Source: Glomus cerebriforme (taxonomy: Eukaryota; Glomeromycota; Glomeromycetes; Glomerales; Glomeraceae). Taken from it: 64,000 bases of DNA. Each line of letters opens with the position of its first letter. Position 1 is the stretch's first letter. The translations under genes were made by a program, and so were the position numbers. This document shows positions 13,147 through 29,000 of this stretch, one piece after another. Under the pieces are notes generated by a model. That model saw only the letters and a list, made by a program, of their open reading frames with translations. It made no database searches and was not told where the DNA came from. The stretch lies in NCBI GenBank assembly GCA_003550305.1, contig QKYT01000072.1:153089-217088 (forward strand). Direction: 5' to 3'.

Positions 13147-15529
13147 ATGAACGACGACTCGGTTCCTGATGTTCCGCTTGCATTCGTCTCAAATTCATAT
13201 TTGGATGAACTTACAAATAATATACGTTCACGTCCAATTCCCTGGGATGTAAGTTTCTAAACAAAATGTCTAGTTTTCATTGCTGGTTTGTTGTTAGAAC
13301 TTTAATCTCATAAATTCTTTGGTTTAAAAATCTATTTTAGACAAAAAATTATTGTTGTATAGGAAGTTATTTTGACGCTTCTATTCTATTATTTTAGGGG
13401 TACAAAAGCGCTGATCTTATCTCCGAAGATGAACTCGATCTTTTAAAAAAAATTGATAAACAAAGTTCCGAACAATTAAAAATGGTTATGCGAAAGGTAT
13501 TCATTATTTGTGACTTTACGTAATGTTACTTAATACTTTAATTATCTTGAATTTGTTCATTTTTATGAATAGGATGCCGAAAAATACTCAGAATTATACG
13601 TAACACTCTTGGAAAAATTGAAACGTCCTGATACTGTACAACATATCCTGATTTTTGTTAGTGATATGTTATCAGGTAAGATGTATTTTCTGTTAAAATT
13701 ATTAATATGTGGTTTGAATATATTCATAGAGTTTAACAATAATTTAAATTTAGATGATGAACAACGTGTCAAATTTTTCCACAAAATTTCTGAAAAAGAT
13801 GCTAATCTCCCTTATCGCACTTTTTTAAAGTAATTAAATTTGTTTATATTTTTGAATTTAAAAAGTTTTAAATATTAATTAGTTCTGTTTTCACTTTACA
13901 GCTTGTTTAATGTTGATGACGAGTTCGTTCCTTTAATGTCTGCAAAAATCCTTACTTTATTAATTGTGTAAGAATTTTTATATTAATATTAATTTAATTG
14001 AAGATTTTAATTAAAATTGATTTTATAATTTGTTAATATGTTTTAGCTCAGCTCCAAAAGCTCTTCCTTTTGATCTTGACGAATTTTTCCGTTGGATCAC
14101 TTTAAAACTTAAGAGTAATAATCCTAATGTTTATGATCTTGCTGTTCAGATATTAGATTCAACTTTGAGAGTTCCAAGTTATCGTCTGAAATTGTGGGAA
14201 GTTTCACAAGCTGTAGACACGTAAGTAATTCTATCATCATAAATTTTCTATACAATCTTAAAACCAGGATCAGTGTTCAGAATAGTTCGCGAGTTACTTT
14301 CATTTTTACTTTTTTATCAAAATTTTGCTAAATAACTAGCTCTATTTTTCATATAGATTGGTTAATCTCCTCAAAGTTAGAAATCCTACACCTCAAATGC
14401 AATATCAAATAATTTTTTGTTTCTGGCTATTAACCTTTGAAAGAGAAATATCAATGGAATTTAACAAGTAAATCTATTTTTTTTTTTGAATTATATCATC
14501 ATCATATTCTTACATTATATATATATTTATTCATAGGAAATATGATTTAGTTCCTACACTAATCAATATTGCTAAAGCTGCAATTAAAGAAAAAATAATT
14601 CGCGTGATTATTGGAACTTTCAGAGTAAATAAATTTTGTATATTTTCGGTTATTGCTTTACTCATATCAAGTTTTAATCGAATTCTTCATTGATTTATTC
14701 TTCCAAGAATTTGGTCGATAAAGCTCCAGAAGCTAATTTGCCTGCGATGTTGGTTGCGAAATTATTAAACTTTTGTGAGAATTTATCGAGTCGAAAGTGG
14801 TCTGATAATGAAATTGTTGAAGATATTGAATTTTTGAAAGATCGACTTCAAGAAAATTTCCATAGTTTGACGTAAGTCTGATAAAAAATATTTATATGTA
14901 TTTGTAATAAGAATTAATAATGAAAACAATTGTTGTTATTTTAGGACATTTGATGAGTATGCATCAGAAATTTCTTCTGGTATGCTTCAATGGTCGCCAC
15001 CTCATGAGTCTGATCAATTTTGGAGACAAAATGTAGCAAAGTTAAATGAGAAAGATTATGAATTGTTAAGGTATTCGAAATTATTGCAATATAGAGTATT
15101 TATTATATAAATTGCATCAATTTTTAAATTTAATTTCATGTATATATATAGAATTTTAGCAAGATTGCTTAGTCAATCAAACGATAATATAGTTCTTGCA
15201 ATTGCTGCACATGATTTAGGACAATATGTGAAATATTATCCTAATGGGAAAAAGTATGAATTATTTATATAACTTTTATTATATTGACCTATTTTTTATA
15301 GAATATTTTTTATTTATAGGTTTTTACAAGAAATTGGTGCTAAACAAAGAATAATGGAACTTATGACGCACGATGATCCAGAAGTTCGCTACAGAGCATT
15401 GATAGCTGTTCAAAAATATATGACACATGCATGGTATGTGAATTTTAACTACTATTTATTTATTTGAATGTTCTAATTTCCTATTTTTTATCGAGAGATT
15501 CTAATATAAATATTTTTCATAGGGTGTAA
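13147..15529 (+). CDS. VMA13: V-type proton ATPase subunit H (Vma13)
   Basis: The gene starts MNDDSVPDVPLAFVSNSYL at 13147 and ends ...MTHAWV with the stop at 15527-15529, after a last intron at 15434-15522. About ten introns of 60-150 bp interrupt it. Diagnostic stretches include RPIPWDGYKSADLISEDEL, a helical-repeat middle (FNVDDEFVPLMSAKILTLL, NPTPQMQYQIIFCFWLLTFE, LVDKAPEANLPAMLVAKLL) and a C-terminal lobe with LQWSPPHESDQFWRQNV and DPEVRYRALIAVQKYM. These match the ARM/HEAT-like subunit H, which couples V1 to V0 and silences the free V1 sector (family knowledge). The protein is peripheral on the vacuolar membrane. Length is about 430-450 residues, normal for the family. No lesion seen. 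Confidence 0.93.
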
Positions 15530-15891
15530 AATAAATTATTTATTTTCGAGGGAAAAATATTATTTATTTATTTTTTTTGTTTGGATTTCATAATAATGAT
15601 TACATTAGATCAATTGCATTTCATCATGGAAAACGTTATCAGAAGTTTTATTAATTAATTTTAACAGCATTCACTTATCTAATAAATTATCTATTTATAA
15701 TAATGTATTGCACTATTTATTGCTTCAATAATTTGCAAATTTGCCTGAATATTTTCCGGATCACAGTGATTTACATTTTCCTTCAACGTACATATTTGGT
15801 AATTCTAATTCCGGCCAGATTCATAATAAAGTAGCACAGTTTAATAGATAAAGTGATCGCATCTGAAGTGTGTTCGAAAACTTCGGTTAAC
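15530..15891 (+). other. Intergenic VMA13 - sorting nexin
   Basis: This is 362 bp of A+T-rich spacer between two genes on the same strand. It presumably carries the VMA13 3' end and the sorting nexin promoter. An in-frame ATG at 15853, 13 codons upstream of the chosen start, falls here. Nothing else is visible. Confidence 0.5.
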
Positions 15892-18130
15892 ATGTCTGAC
15901 ATCGAAAATATTGACCCTTTCGCTAACACAAAAAATGCTGATTCTGAAGAAGAATTAGAACAGGAGTTTGAAGCAGAAGAACATGGAGAAACTAGACCGG
16001 TTAGACCAACGGTAGCGATAAATTACCAGAATAATCTAGAAGTTAAAACCAACTTCTGCTGTCAAATTGACAGAGATATTCACACTGAAGGAACTGTCAT
16101 TTCGATTACTAATGCACAAAAGACAACTGACAATAATGGGAGTTCGTATATTACATACACAGTAAAAGTAGGGGTATGTAACCATTCATACTTATAATTA
16201 TTTAATAATAAAAATTTTATCGTTAATTTATTCCATACTTTCGGAGGACCATAGGAAGAAGAGGTTAAGCGACGTTATTCAGAGTTTGAATCCTTGAGAA
16301 AAGCCTTAATGAAATTATACCCCACTTTGATAGTTCCGCCAATTCCTGAGAAACATTCATTTGGTGATCTATCTTAAATTCTTTGCCACCTTTAATGGAA
16401 AGGAGGCGAGATACTTTTTATTTCAATTGATTCTCTTTGTATTTACTTAGACAAATACATGTCAATTGATTTGACCTGTAATGTGACATTGATTAGCTGA
16501 TTATGCGACTTTGCAAAGCAAGGCCAAAGAAGACGTCGCAATTATCGAGAAACGTAAAAGGATGTTGCAAAGTTTCTTAAATCGTGTATCTAACCATCCG
16601 CAACTTTCAAATGAGCACGTGTTTCACAAATTTTTGGAAGCCGGAGTTTCTTGGGTATAATTTATTCGTAAATTGTCTTTATCATTATATATTTAATTTT
16701 ACTGTAATTCATTTTATTATCCGACAAATATTATACAGAATGAAGTGTTAAATTCCCGTCCGCTTTCCAATCTGCCAAAAAATATTCTTCAAGCATCTCC
16801 TCCTAATCTTTCGTCTCGTTCTTCCAGCGCATCTTCATCACCTACTGGTAGCACGGCTCATCAGACTGTACTTCCTAATCCAAGTGCTTCTCAGCAATTA
16901 AAGAATCCTGATCAGCGATTTTTAGATTCTGAAGCCTTTACCAACAAATTTGCACATCACATAAGTCAAAATTTGGAAAAGACGAACAAGAGGACTTGGA
17001 AACGTTTGAATGGTACGCTTAATTTTATTATTTTATAAATCATAATTTTTGAAATATAAACTTACATCTTTTATAATATATAGACTTGTCAAATGATTAT
17101 GCTGAACTAGGTGCAATTTATAATGGGTTCAGTTTGAACGAGCATGGTGAATTAGCTAACGCCATCGAAAAAGTGGGACAGGCTGTTGATTCCTCTTATA
17201 TGACCACAGGATCTTTGGTACAAATTCCTATTTAATAATGGACATATGACATATAACAATAACTTATTTTTCTCTTTCCGTTATAAACATTTAGACTTCT
17301 TCACTAGAAGCTGAATTTTCTGAACCATTGCAAGAATATTCACAGTTTGCTCAGGTTATTAAACAGGTTCTTAAGTATAGACACCTAAAACATTTGCAAA
17401 TGGAGCTTACAGCCGAAACATTGGAGAGGCAGAAATTTAATTTGGAAATTTTGGAAAAATCTGATCAAGAGGCGAAAAGATTAGAAGAAGCTTTAGCTAA
17501 AGAGCGTGGCCTCCACGACACTTCTATTCAGAATTCACAATCTTTTGATGACGAAAATAATGAAAATGCTATTGGAGAAAACGGTCATCATGATGAGTTC
17601 TCACAGAATGCAGACATATCAACACTTTCCAAATCCCACCAAAAGAGACGCAGCGGTTCAAAACTTTTTTCCGTTCTTAGCCATACAATTCATGGAATTA
17701 TGGACGTTGATCCAGAAGCTACTCGAAGAAATAGCCTCGGAAAAACTAGAGAATCTATAATCCAAGTTAGTTAAATTATTTTTATTGCTTTAGCTTGTTC
17801 GCATGCTCTTTTTATTAAATAACTTCTTGATTAATATAGCTTGAAGAAGCTTTGGTGATTACCACCGAAGATTTAAAAAAAATATCAGTTTCAATTCAGA
17901 ATGATTTAGATCGCTTTCAACGTCAAAAAATTCGCGATTTAAGAAATATGCTTTTAAATTATGCAAAGAATCATGTAATATGGTGTAAAAAGGTTTGTAT
18001 TGCATGATACATATTGATTGAATTTTATTAATAATTTAAAATCTAATTTCAAATTATATTAATCTCAAATCTCTAGAATTTGAGTAGTTGGGAAGAAGCC
18101 AAAGTCGAAGTTGAGAACATTCAAATATAA
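15892..18130 (+). CDS. SNX41: PX-domain sorting nexin, Atg20/Snx41 type
   Basis: I start at 15892 ([15 protein letters not shown]). Acidic residues follow, then a PX domain: [52 protein letters not shown], then after an intron near 16361-16496 [28 protein letters not shown]. The next stretch is [27 protein letters not shown] and the PPIPEKH loop are the phosphoinositide-binding signature. The C-terminal half is BAR-like helical, split by a Ser-rich linker ([14 protein letters not shown]) and by an acidic insert after [20 protein letters not shown]. The stop is at 18128-18130. Snx4-Atg20/Snx41 complexes act in endosomal recycling and selective autophagy (family knowledge). Atg20 and Snx41 are paralogous in yeast, so the symbol is provisional. 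Confidence 0.85.
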
Positions 18131-18834
18131 ATTGTTAATCATATTCCATATTATTAATTTTATTACCTTCCTTATTTATAAAAAATTTGGTGGTATTGGT
18201 CGGATTTGGTAAAGGTAATATTTTAATTTATTATGTAACACTTTCTTCATCTACCTTCTCTTTGCACTTTGAAACAACCCAACAATCTATAATTACTATT
18301 TAATGACATTCATGAATTAAGATTCATTTTTTTATTTAAGATACTGAACAAACATGATAATTATTACATAATTATTACCATTAAAAAGTAATATTTTATC
18401 ATGTAAAAGTGAATTTTAATATAAGATTTAAATAGAAATACTGAATGTTTTATGTTACAATATTAAATATTATAAATTAGATTAGTTTTTTGTACAATTC
18501 TATTTGTTTGATAAAAACTAAATATACTACAATGAACTTTGCAAGTTGAGATATTTAAAAGTTATAAATGATTTGTCTTTAAGTAATTACGTAATAAATT
18601 AATCTTTCACGTGATTAAAATTTCGTTAAGATTTTTTAATTACGCCCAAATTATTAATTGGTATAAAAATACTCAAAAGCTGATTTATTGGTTAATCACC
18701 AGAACAAACTCTGATAGACACTGTTATACTTGCAGAAAAAAAAAGTGACGAAAGAAAAAAAAAACGAGAACGTGAACTTTCTTCGCCACACACCCTTGTT
18801 CTGAACTCTAAAGTATGAACATTTTCTTGCTACA
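18131..18834 (+). promoter_or_regulatory. Upstream region of SWR1
   Basis: This is 704 bp of A+T-rich sequence between the sorting nexin stop and the SWR1 start. It contains a CACGTGAT motif near 18609 and a purine-rich patch at 18736-18770. No gene was recognised. Confidence 0.5.
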
Positions 18835-21800
18835 ATGGTCGCAGCTTGTGCATTGACAATGTCAAACTCCAGCGAACAAAGTGCTAGCGGAATCGATTTT
18901 ACTGAAAATGAAGAAGTAAAAGTGGTAATCTGTCAAGATAATAGTGCCGCAGTAACAACCACACGAAGGTCACAAAGGAATATTGGAAAAAAGCCTAGGA
19001 GATATAATATCTATTCAGAAACAGATACTAGTAATGATAGCTTTAGTAGTAATAGTAGTACAGAATCTCCCACAAAAAAGAAATCCTTATCTGCAAAGAA
19101 TCAAGTTAAAGTCATTAGTCCTAAGCGAGGACCTGGTCGACCACGAAAAAATCATGATTCAGAGTCTCAACGCAATATAAGTTTACCTATAACAACTCGT
19201 CCAAATGCGCAAGTGAATCAACCTACTGGTAAAACACCTTTAATGCCTGTAAAGTCCCTTCGTTTGAAGTTTTCTTTTGATTCAGGTACAGCCTCCGCCC
19301 CTGTAAATACTACCCCTATTAGACGAGGACCAGGTCGACCTCGAAAAAATCCGTCACCATTAGATAATGTGAAATCATCTCCTGTTAACGGAAATCCCGC
19401 GCGTCATAATGATACCAAGGAAACTATCATTACTCCTAGGACGAAAAGAGCAAAAACTTTGTCAAATAGCGAAGAACCTTCATTACAGATGACATCAAAG
19501 ATACCAGAAAAACCAAAGACACCCTTGGATATAATTCGTGAAGAGCATGTGAAGGAACGCGTAGATAGTCTCGTACAAGTTGTTGAAGAACATGACAGCT
19601 TGGTTCGAGAGTTGTATTATATGGAATCTTATAATATGTTGATGTGGGATCTCGACCCACAAAGAATAAATTCTGATAATAGTGAGCGTATGGTTAAGGT
19701 ACGATTGTCTCGCACCGTTACCCTGATTCATATTAGATTTAAATTTAACTTATTCAGAGTTTTAAAGTTATTCATTTTTACTTTTATTCTGTATCATATA
19801 ATATTGATAAATAAACTTAAAAAATTATTTTTTCATTTATTATACTCATTTTACATCTGTTTTAAATAAATCATTCCGGGTGTGCTAAATGGGTGTTTAC
19901 GATTTATTTGTTATAATAATAATTAATTATAATGATTGACTTAGTACTTAGAAAATCACAACTTATGGTCCTCTTTAAACGACCAAGTCACCAACAGCAT
20001 CCAATCAAATTCTACTAGGATGTCCACTCGTCGGTCACTTAACAAACATCGTGATTCTATTCTCAATATGTTACAACAATCTATCGGTTCGCGTGTGTTC
20101 CATAATGTCATACCTTCCGAACACACATCTGGAGATTCTGATAATGGAAGTCGCCCACACCGTAGGTCCTCAAGAGTAGATTCTACTAATAACCGTGATA
20201 ATACATCATCAGGTAGTATGTCATTATATTCACTACGTAAACGAGGTCATGCTCAATTTCCAAGTTTTGAGGCATATTTGGAATCGTTTGTCACTTTGGA
20301 TGACGAGGATATTACCCCCGCTGAAGAAGAAGCTAAGCTCCAAAATGAAATAGACGTTGATTATCGCATTTGGGTCTTAAAAAATCAAGGAAAATTACAA
20401 CCGATCCCTAAACCAGCTTCTGAACCACCACGCCAGAAAGTTCATTGGGATTTTATTCTTGATGGAGTAGTGGCAAAATCGAAAAGAATAAATAAAACTA
20501 GTGATGAAAGGTTAAGAAAAACGCATCAAATTAGTAGAGCAATTTTAGGACATTTTAATAAATTGGCAATGAAAGAACCAAATGCAATAAAAGCTGAAGA
20601 GAAACGGATCAAAAAGTTAGCCAAGACAACAGGCAATCTAGTAAAGCAAAGGTGGAGAGAAATAACGAAAGTAAGTTATCACGATATATGTATTTTCTTT
20701 TTATCTTATATTTATTGTCAAAATATCATCTTATATTTTGATGTTATCAAAATTTATATCCATAGATATTACTTCAAAAAATTTATATGACATTATTTAT
20801 TAATTCGAAATTGATATTCTAGTTTATTAATGATATGCATGACAAGTTAGTGGCCGAAGAAGAAGAAAGAAGAGGCAAACAAAAGCTTAATGCACTTTTT
20901 GAAGATGCTACTCAGAAGATTGAATTTCACGAAAAATATTTAATGGGTACTACTTCTACGGACAATGTTATTGTTAACAAATCTAATGAAAATGACAATA
21001 ATAACGGAGCGGATATTAATTCGTCCGATAACGATCAAATGTCTATAGATGAGGACTTGGGAGTTGATTATCCTCTTGATTTTGATCATGATGATGATTT
21101 ATCCACAGATCCGGATATGTCCGAAGTAGCACTGGATCAAAATGTTGAAGATGATGAAGCTTCATTGGAAGCTCAAGAACTTGAGGAAGATTCTGAAGAG
21201 GAAGCAGTTGAATTAAATGATCTGGCTGACGAAATGAATCTTCCCATAGATGAATTATTGAAACGTTATGGTGTTAATGTTAATAAACATTCTGAAGAAG
21301 AGAATGAAGATGACACCAAGCGTTTTGAAGATTCAAAGCCAGTGTTAAATGGTACTACTAGTCGGGACTTAAAAAAAAATCCTCAAGAGAAAGATGTCTC
21401 GTCATTAGATAATAGTGATGATGATAGCCTTTCAGAATTAGAAACGTTAACGCAAAGTTCTAATACTACTAAAACGAGGACTCCAATACCTTCATTACTG
21501 AGAGGTCAACTTCGTGCATATCAACACGATGGACTTCATTGGCTTGCCAGTTTATACGAGCAAAAGAGTAATGGTATTCTTGCTGATGAGATGGGTCTCG
21601 GTAAGACTATTCAAACCATTGCTTTGTTAGCCCATTTGGCTTGCGATAAAGGCGTTTGGGGACCTCATTTAATTATCGTACCTACAAGTGTTATTATCAA
21701 TTGGGAAATGGAGTTTAAAAAGTGGTGTCCTGGATTTATTATTTTAACCTATTATGGTAGCCCAAAAGAACGTAAAGAAAAACGTTTAGGTTGGTCTAAA

Positions 21801-24145
21801 GAACATTCATTTCATGTTTGTATCACGTCTTATCATCTCGCAGTACAAGATGCAATTAATTTTAGGAAAAAGAAATGGCACTATTTGATTCTTGATGAAG
21901 CTCATAACATTAAGAACTTTAAATCTCAACGTTGGAATACTTTGTTAAACTTTAATTCTGTGAGAAGACTGCTACTAACTGGAACGCCATTGCAGAATAA
22001 TCTTATGGAATTATGGTCGTTACTGTACTTTTTAAAACCTAACGTACGTAATGATGATGTGCCATTCGAGTACGCTAATCAGAAAGAGTTTCAGGATTGG
22101 TTTTCGCGACCTGTCGATAAAATGATTGAAAATAATGAAGGATTTGATGAAAAAACTCGTACAGCTATTCTTACCTTACATACATTACTACGACCTTATC
22201 TTCTACGTCGTTTAAAAATTGACGTAGAAAAACAACTACCTGCTAAGCATACTCATATTATCAAGTGTCGCTTATCGAAAAGACAAAGATTTTTATATGA
22301 TGACTTTATGTCGAGATCTAAAACCAAGGAAACTCTTCGATCAGGAAACTTTTTAAGTATTATAAATTGTCTTATGCAACTACGAAAAGTCTGTAATCAT
22401 CCAGATTTATTTGAAGTTCGACCTATTGTAACTTCATTTGCAATGAGTCGATCCGCTATTAGAGATTATGAATATATTGAATTAACTTTACGTAATCGAC
22501 TTAATCGAGGAAACGATTATTTGAATCAAATAAATTTTGATCTATTTAATCTTTTACCAATTTCTTATGAGAGTATGGATTGGTTGGCTTCTTCCGAATG
22601 TAGTATATTAGATTCAGACATTTTGTTCGAGAACAAAATTGATTTATGTAATTCAAGAATTAACAACATTGTTGAAGAGATATCATATTATAGTCTTATT
22701 AAGTTTGGTGAAATTATGCAAAATCGTGCTCACGTAGCAAATCTAGAACGTTGGAAGCATATGAGATATATCAATTCCTTTCGTCTTAAACGTCGACCTA
22801 TATATGGAACAGGTTTAATTAATATATGTAGACAATTGGGTATTTCATCATTTAATCAAACTTTAATAGATTCCAAGAATCCTAGAAAGTATTTGGAATA
22901 TACTAACACGTTACCTGATATGGTTGTATCTTATGAACGAAGATATGATATGATGGAAGAAATCATAAAGAGATATGCTTTCGTGACTCCAGCGGTGGTT
23001 TCTACAGATGTACGTTCATATGCACTATCTGGGTTACCAGAAGAATTTCAATATATTGTTCATAATCATGTGCAGGACTTATATTACCCAATACGGGTCA
23101 AGCTTATGATTGCTTTTCCTGATAAGAGACTTTTACAATATGATTGTGGTAAATTGCAAGAATTGGATAGATTACTTCGCAACCTTAAAGAAAAAGGACA
23201 CCGTGCTTTAATTTTTACACAGATGACTCGTGTACTTGATATACTGGAAATCTTTTTGAACATTCATGGACATCGTTATCTTCGTTTAGATGGTGCTACT
23301 AAAATAGAGCAACGTCAATTATTAACAGAACGATTTAACAATGATCCAAGAATTTTGGTGTTTATACTTTCAACGAGATCTGGTGGGTTGGGTATAAATC
23401 TCACAGGTGCGGATACTGTTATATTTTATGACATTGATTGGAATCCTTGTATGGATCGACAGTGTCAAGATAGGTAAATAAAACTTTTTTTTTATTATTA
23501 AAAAAAAAAAAAGGAAATTAATCTGATGAAGTTTCTTTATTTAGATGTCATCGTATTGGACAAACACGTGAAGTAAACATATATCGTTTTGTATGTGAAG
23601 CAACAATAGAAGAAAACATGCTTGCAAAAGCACAACAAAAAGAAATGCTTGATAAGATGGTTATTACTGATGGTGGTTTTACAACTGATTTTTGGTCACA
23701 ACCAAAAGTTGATTGGCGCGATTTAGTAAAAGTGATCGCACCCGATCATGACAAAGAAATTAATGATGAACCAGAATCAGGAATTGAATTAGAACAATGT
23801 TTAGCAAAAGTTGAAGATGATACAGATGTAAATGCTGCACAAATAGCGAGGAAAGAAATGGAATCAGATTTAATAGATTTTGACGAAAATGCAGCAACAA
23901 CACCGGCAGAAAGTTCAGGTGGGGCAGAAAATTCTGGTACTGCATTAGTGAGAAGGGAAAGTACCGTTTCTACAGCACCTTCACCATTGAATGAAAATTT
24001 TGAAGGTGATGATAGTCTTAAATCTCATCTTTTACCTGTGGAACTATATATGTTTCGTTTTGTGGAATATGATTTGGATAAATATGTTGGATTTAGTAGA
24101 ACATTTGAATACAATTCAACTCAAGATATAAACAATGAAGAATAA
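18835..24145 (+). CDS. SWR1: SWR1-type chromatin remodelling ATPase
   Basis: Four exons (18835-19698, 19945-20670, 20823-23473, 23545-24145) give an intact 1613-residue protein. Two AT-hook motifs (KRGPGRPRKN, RRGPGRPRKN) lie near residues 100 and 162. An HSA domain is at about 445-530 (KVHWDFILDGVV...QRWREITK). Acidic stretches at 590-680 are typical of histone-binding regions. The Snf2 ATPase follows: ADEMGLGKTIQT (Walker A, near 785), LDEAHNIKN (near 888), LLTGTPLQNN, then an insertion of over 200 residues, then STRSGGLGINLTGAD and RCHRIGQTREV near 1380-1420. The split ATPase with its long insert, together with the HSA domain, assigns it to the SWR1/INO80 class; the helicase wording fits SWR1, which exchanges H2A for H2A.Z (family knowledge). 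The last 150 residues are acidic and variable. Confidence 0.92.
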
Positions 24146-24737
24146 AATTAATCATTATAAAAAGAAAAAAAAAAATTTTCAAATATGTTATATAAATTAT
24201 TATTTTTCATTAATAAAATATTAGGCTGTAAATTGTTTTTTTTTTTTTTTTTAAATTTATAATTTGTCAGAAATTTATTTTATTTTTTTTTTTTTTTTTT
24301 TTTTGTATCCTTTATACAGATTTTAATAAATTTACATCAAAAGAAAATAAATTTATACTAAAGTTTTTTTTTAACAAAAACGGTATAATTGACCTAAATG
24401 CTAAGCGGTTAAGAGTAGCCAATTACACGATATTGTCACGAGACATTATTTATAGTCTAATTTAACTTAGCCTTTTAAAAAAAAAATAATTTCTTAAAAT
24501 GTGGAGCACGATAATAAAAAAAAATTAAAATACATTTGATTTATAAAATTTATAAATAAAAAACAAAACGGCATTTTTTGATATTTTTAAAAGCATATTA
24601 AACCTTTTGTAAATTTTTCATTGCAACATTATAATTAAACCAAAATACATTTTTTTTTGTTGCACAGTCCTTTACTTATTCATTATACTATTTTATTAAT
24701 GATTGCAAAAAAATTGAAATGATTTGATTCGAAACAA
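24146..24737. other. Convergent 3' region SWR1 / Ran
   Basis: This stretch is rich in T and A homopolymers (24236-24252, 24283-24304, 24768-24785 just beyond). Nothing coding is visible; it is expected to hold both polyadenylation regions. Confidence 0.5.
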
Positions 24738-26021
<1,284 letters not shown>

Positions 26022-29000
26022 TTTATTTTTTTTTTTTTGTTGATGCTTTTTCCTTTCTATTGAATATATTAAATAATAATCAGAAAAAAGCCGCGAAAAA
26101 AAAAAAATTTTTAAAAATAAAAAATAATAAAAAGGAGGTTATTGACGTTATCGATTTTCTTGTGATCAAATGATATTATGACAGATCATCATTTGATAAC
26201 CTACACATATATATATATAGGAAAAAGTTACTTTGATTATTATGATGATTATTATGATTAATAATTTATTTAGCTATTTTTTTTTTCCTTTTTTCCTTAT
26301 AACAGATTATCGAATCTTTTTTTCTTGTGAAAAATAAAAATTTTTTAACTTTAAAAAGTAAATGAAGTTTTATGATAATAAAAAAAATTTTTTCTAAACA
26401 TTTCATTTTAAAAGATTTTACTTTGCCACCCAGGCACGTGTACTCTTATTACCTCATCATTCCCTTACGGCATATTACTAATCAAAGATTTATAAACTCG
26501 TGTAAGATTCAAACTAAATCGTCATAATTACGTAGTACATTACCGAATTAGTTAATAAAAAGTTAAGAGACATTCAAACTGCGGCGTTGCGGAATTAGAC
26601 TTTACGTGTTACGAATTTAAAAGAATGTTTTGGAATATGCATATGCATAATACAACGTATTTCCCTAAACCTGATATGTATAATTTCTTTTATAATTTTG
26701 CGTGCTTTAATTTATTTTTAAATTTCGATACAAGTAACACAAGTACATTACAAGATAATTAATAAAGTTAAGGAACCTCCGTTTTTTTTTCAAAGTTTGA
26801 ATGTAATAAATTATTTTTGTGAAATATTGAAATAAAAAAAATCTCCTTAACAGTCAAATTCAATTTCAGAATGAATTCCAAATTATCAAATTACGCGTTT
26901 CAAAAAAAAGGAAAAACCCTTTGTATTTAATATTATATAATTTTTGAAATTTTTTTTGGACCGATATGTCAAACAATCAAAATAAAAATAAAAATTTAGG
27001 AAAATTCTTTTAAAGGAGAAAAAGATAAAAAAAAAAATATAAAAGCACGTAATTTTTATGAAGCATTTTATTTATATACAAAAACTCAAAAAAGTATGTA
27101 TGTTAAAGTAAGGATATAAATAAATAAATAAATAAATAAAATTAAATTCGAGATATAATTTTTTTTTACGTTGCATGTAATTTACATTTGCATTTTTGCA
27201 TTTAAATGTTTTTTTAAAGATCGAGAAAAACAAAGAAATTTTAAGATCTCGAATAATTAAATTTTCTAATTAATTAATTATACTGTACAAATATATAATT
27301 CAAATATTACCGTAATTCAGTTAATTAATGAAACTTGTATCAAAAAAAAAGTTAGTAATGACGTAATAAAAATATTTAAATATTTAAAAAGCGGTATCGG
27401 TTAAATTCTTAAAAACTTAGCCGAAACGAAAAAATTGAAGTTGAAATATAAAAAAAAAAAAAAATGATTGGTACAAAAAAGACCGATTGTGGCATCTTGT
27501 GGCTTTGACCGAAAATTTGATCGACATGCATCGGAGACTCGGAGTTATACACCTATACCGATCGGTCATTGGCTACACTCGGCAAGTTATCTAATCATTT
27601 TAATTTGTTTTTTTTTTTTTGCCAAGGAATTATCATGTGTTTTTTTTTTTTAAGATTGTAATATGTTTACAGCTTGTTACATATGCATTAGAAGAATTGA
27701 GATTTAAAATCTCTAAATTAAGTCAAATAATGATTCGGAATTAGATTTTATTCAATGTTTTTAATATTTCATTGTTTTTTTGTATACAATTTATTATTTA
27801 TTTTCTTTGTTGGCTTAAAAAAAAAAAAAATTCAACACAAATACTTAATCTCAAACACGGAGAACATTCAATCAATCAATAAATTCTTTCAAATTTCCCT
27901 CTCGAATTAAAGTTTTTTTGATATTCTTCAAAAATGGTTCATTGAAAATTAATCAGACGAATTATCATAACTTGTAAATATGTAACATGTTCTGTTACAG
28001 TAAAGATACAATCAGGGCTTAAAATAAACAGAAAAAAAAACAAAAAAAAAAAAATTTTTTTGATTGGTGTAAAAAAATGTTTAACTGATCTCACCCACTT
28101 GAAAATTCAAAAAATAATCATCTCGATGCTTTTATTTATCACACAAAAAAAAAAATGGTTACTTTTTGTACCTATAAGAAAATCGGATTTTTATTATTAT
28201 AATCAACTTATTTATTAATTAATTAATTCGGTTCGTGATAACTCCACGGGAAATTACCGTTCTTAATAATTGTATTTCAGTTAAGGTTTGACTTATCTTT
28301 AAAAATTTTTTGAAACGTTTTAGTGTTGTTCCTCACATAATCAGTCTATAAATTTTTTGATTATCATTTCTTGTTTTAGAAGATTATTATTATATTTCGT
28401 TGTTTTAAAATGATTGTCAAAATCAGTCCAAATTAATTTTAAAATAATACATATTTCATTTTATTATCACGTATAATATCAAATCTTTTTAATAACTTAT
28501 TGATGATTATTATATGATATTCTTTTTTAACATTATACAAGCTTAAAAATTATTTATTTAATTATTTAAATTGTTTAGATTGTTCTTAGAACACATGGTA
28601 TCATTGAACTGTAAATCATAATAATATTTATTATTATAAAATAAAAAATAAATATTTATTATATTTTTTTTTTTTCATTTCGATAACAACGTTTTGTCGT
28701 AGTATAAAGTAACAAAATCTGTAGCGTACGATTTGTACAAAACGTAAACATAATGACATGCAGATTGGATGATTGAAGATCATCCAATCATAATTCATGA
28801 AAGAAATTAAAATATCGTTTCAAACTATCTACGGCCAAATTTTTTTTAATATGAGGTGATGTTCTTATTTTCCCTTTTTTTCTTGAAATATCTTTCTATC
28901 CTTTTTTGAAAATTATTGGTCCTGTTCCATTATCTGCAAACCCATTATTATTTGGTAACATTAAAAGATCGAACCATTTTATTATTTAATTAATTTGTTA

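Noticed and set aside
27468..27653. Open frame in the Ran-NOX spacer with mixed composition
   Set aside because: It ends in poly-Phe, has no recognisable domain and no splice context. Kept only as a note in the spacer entry.
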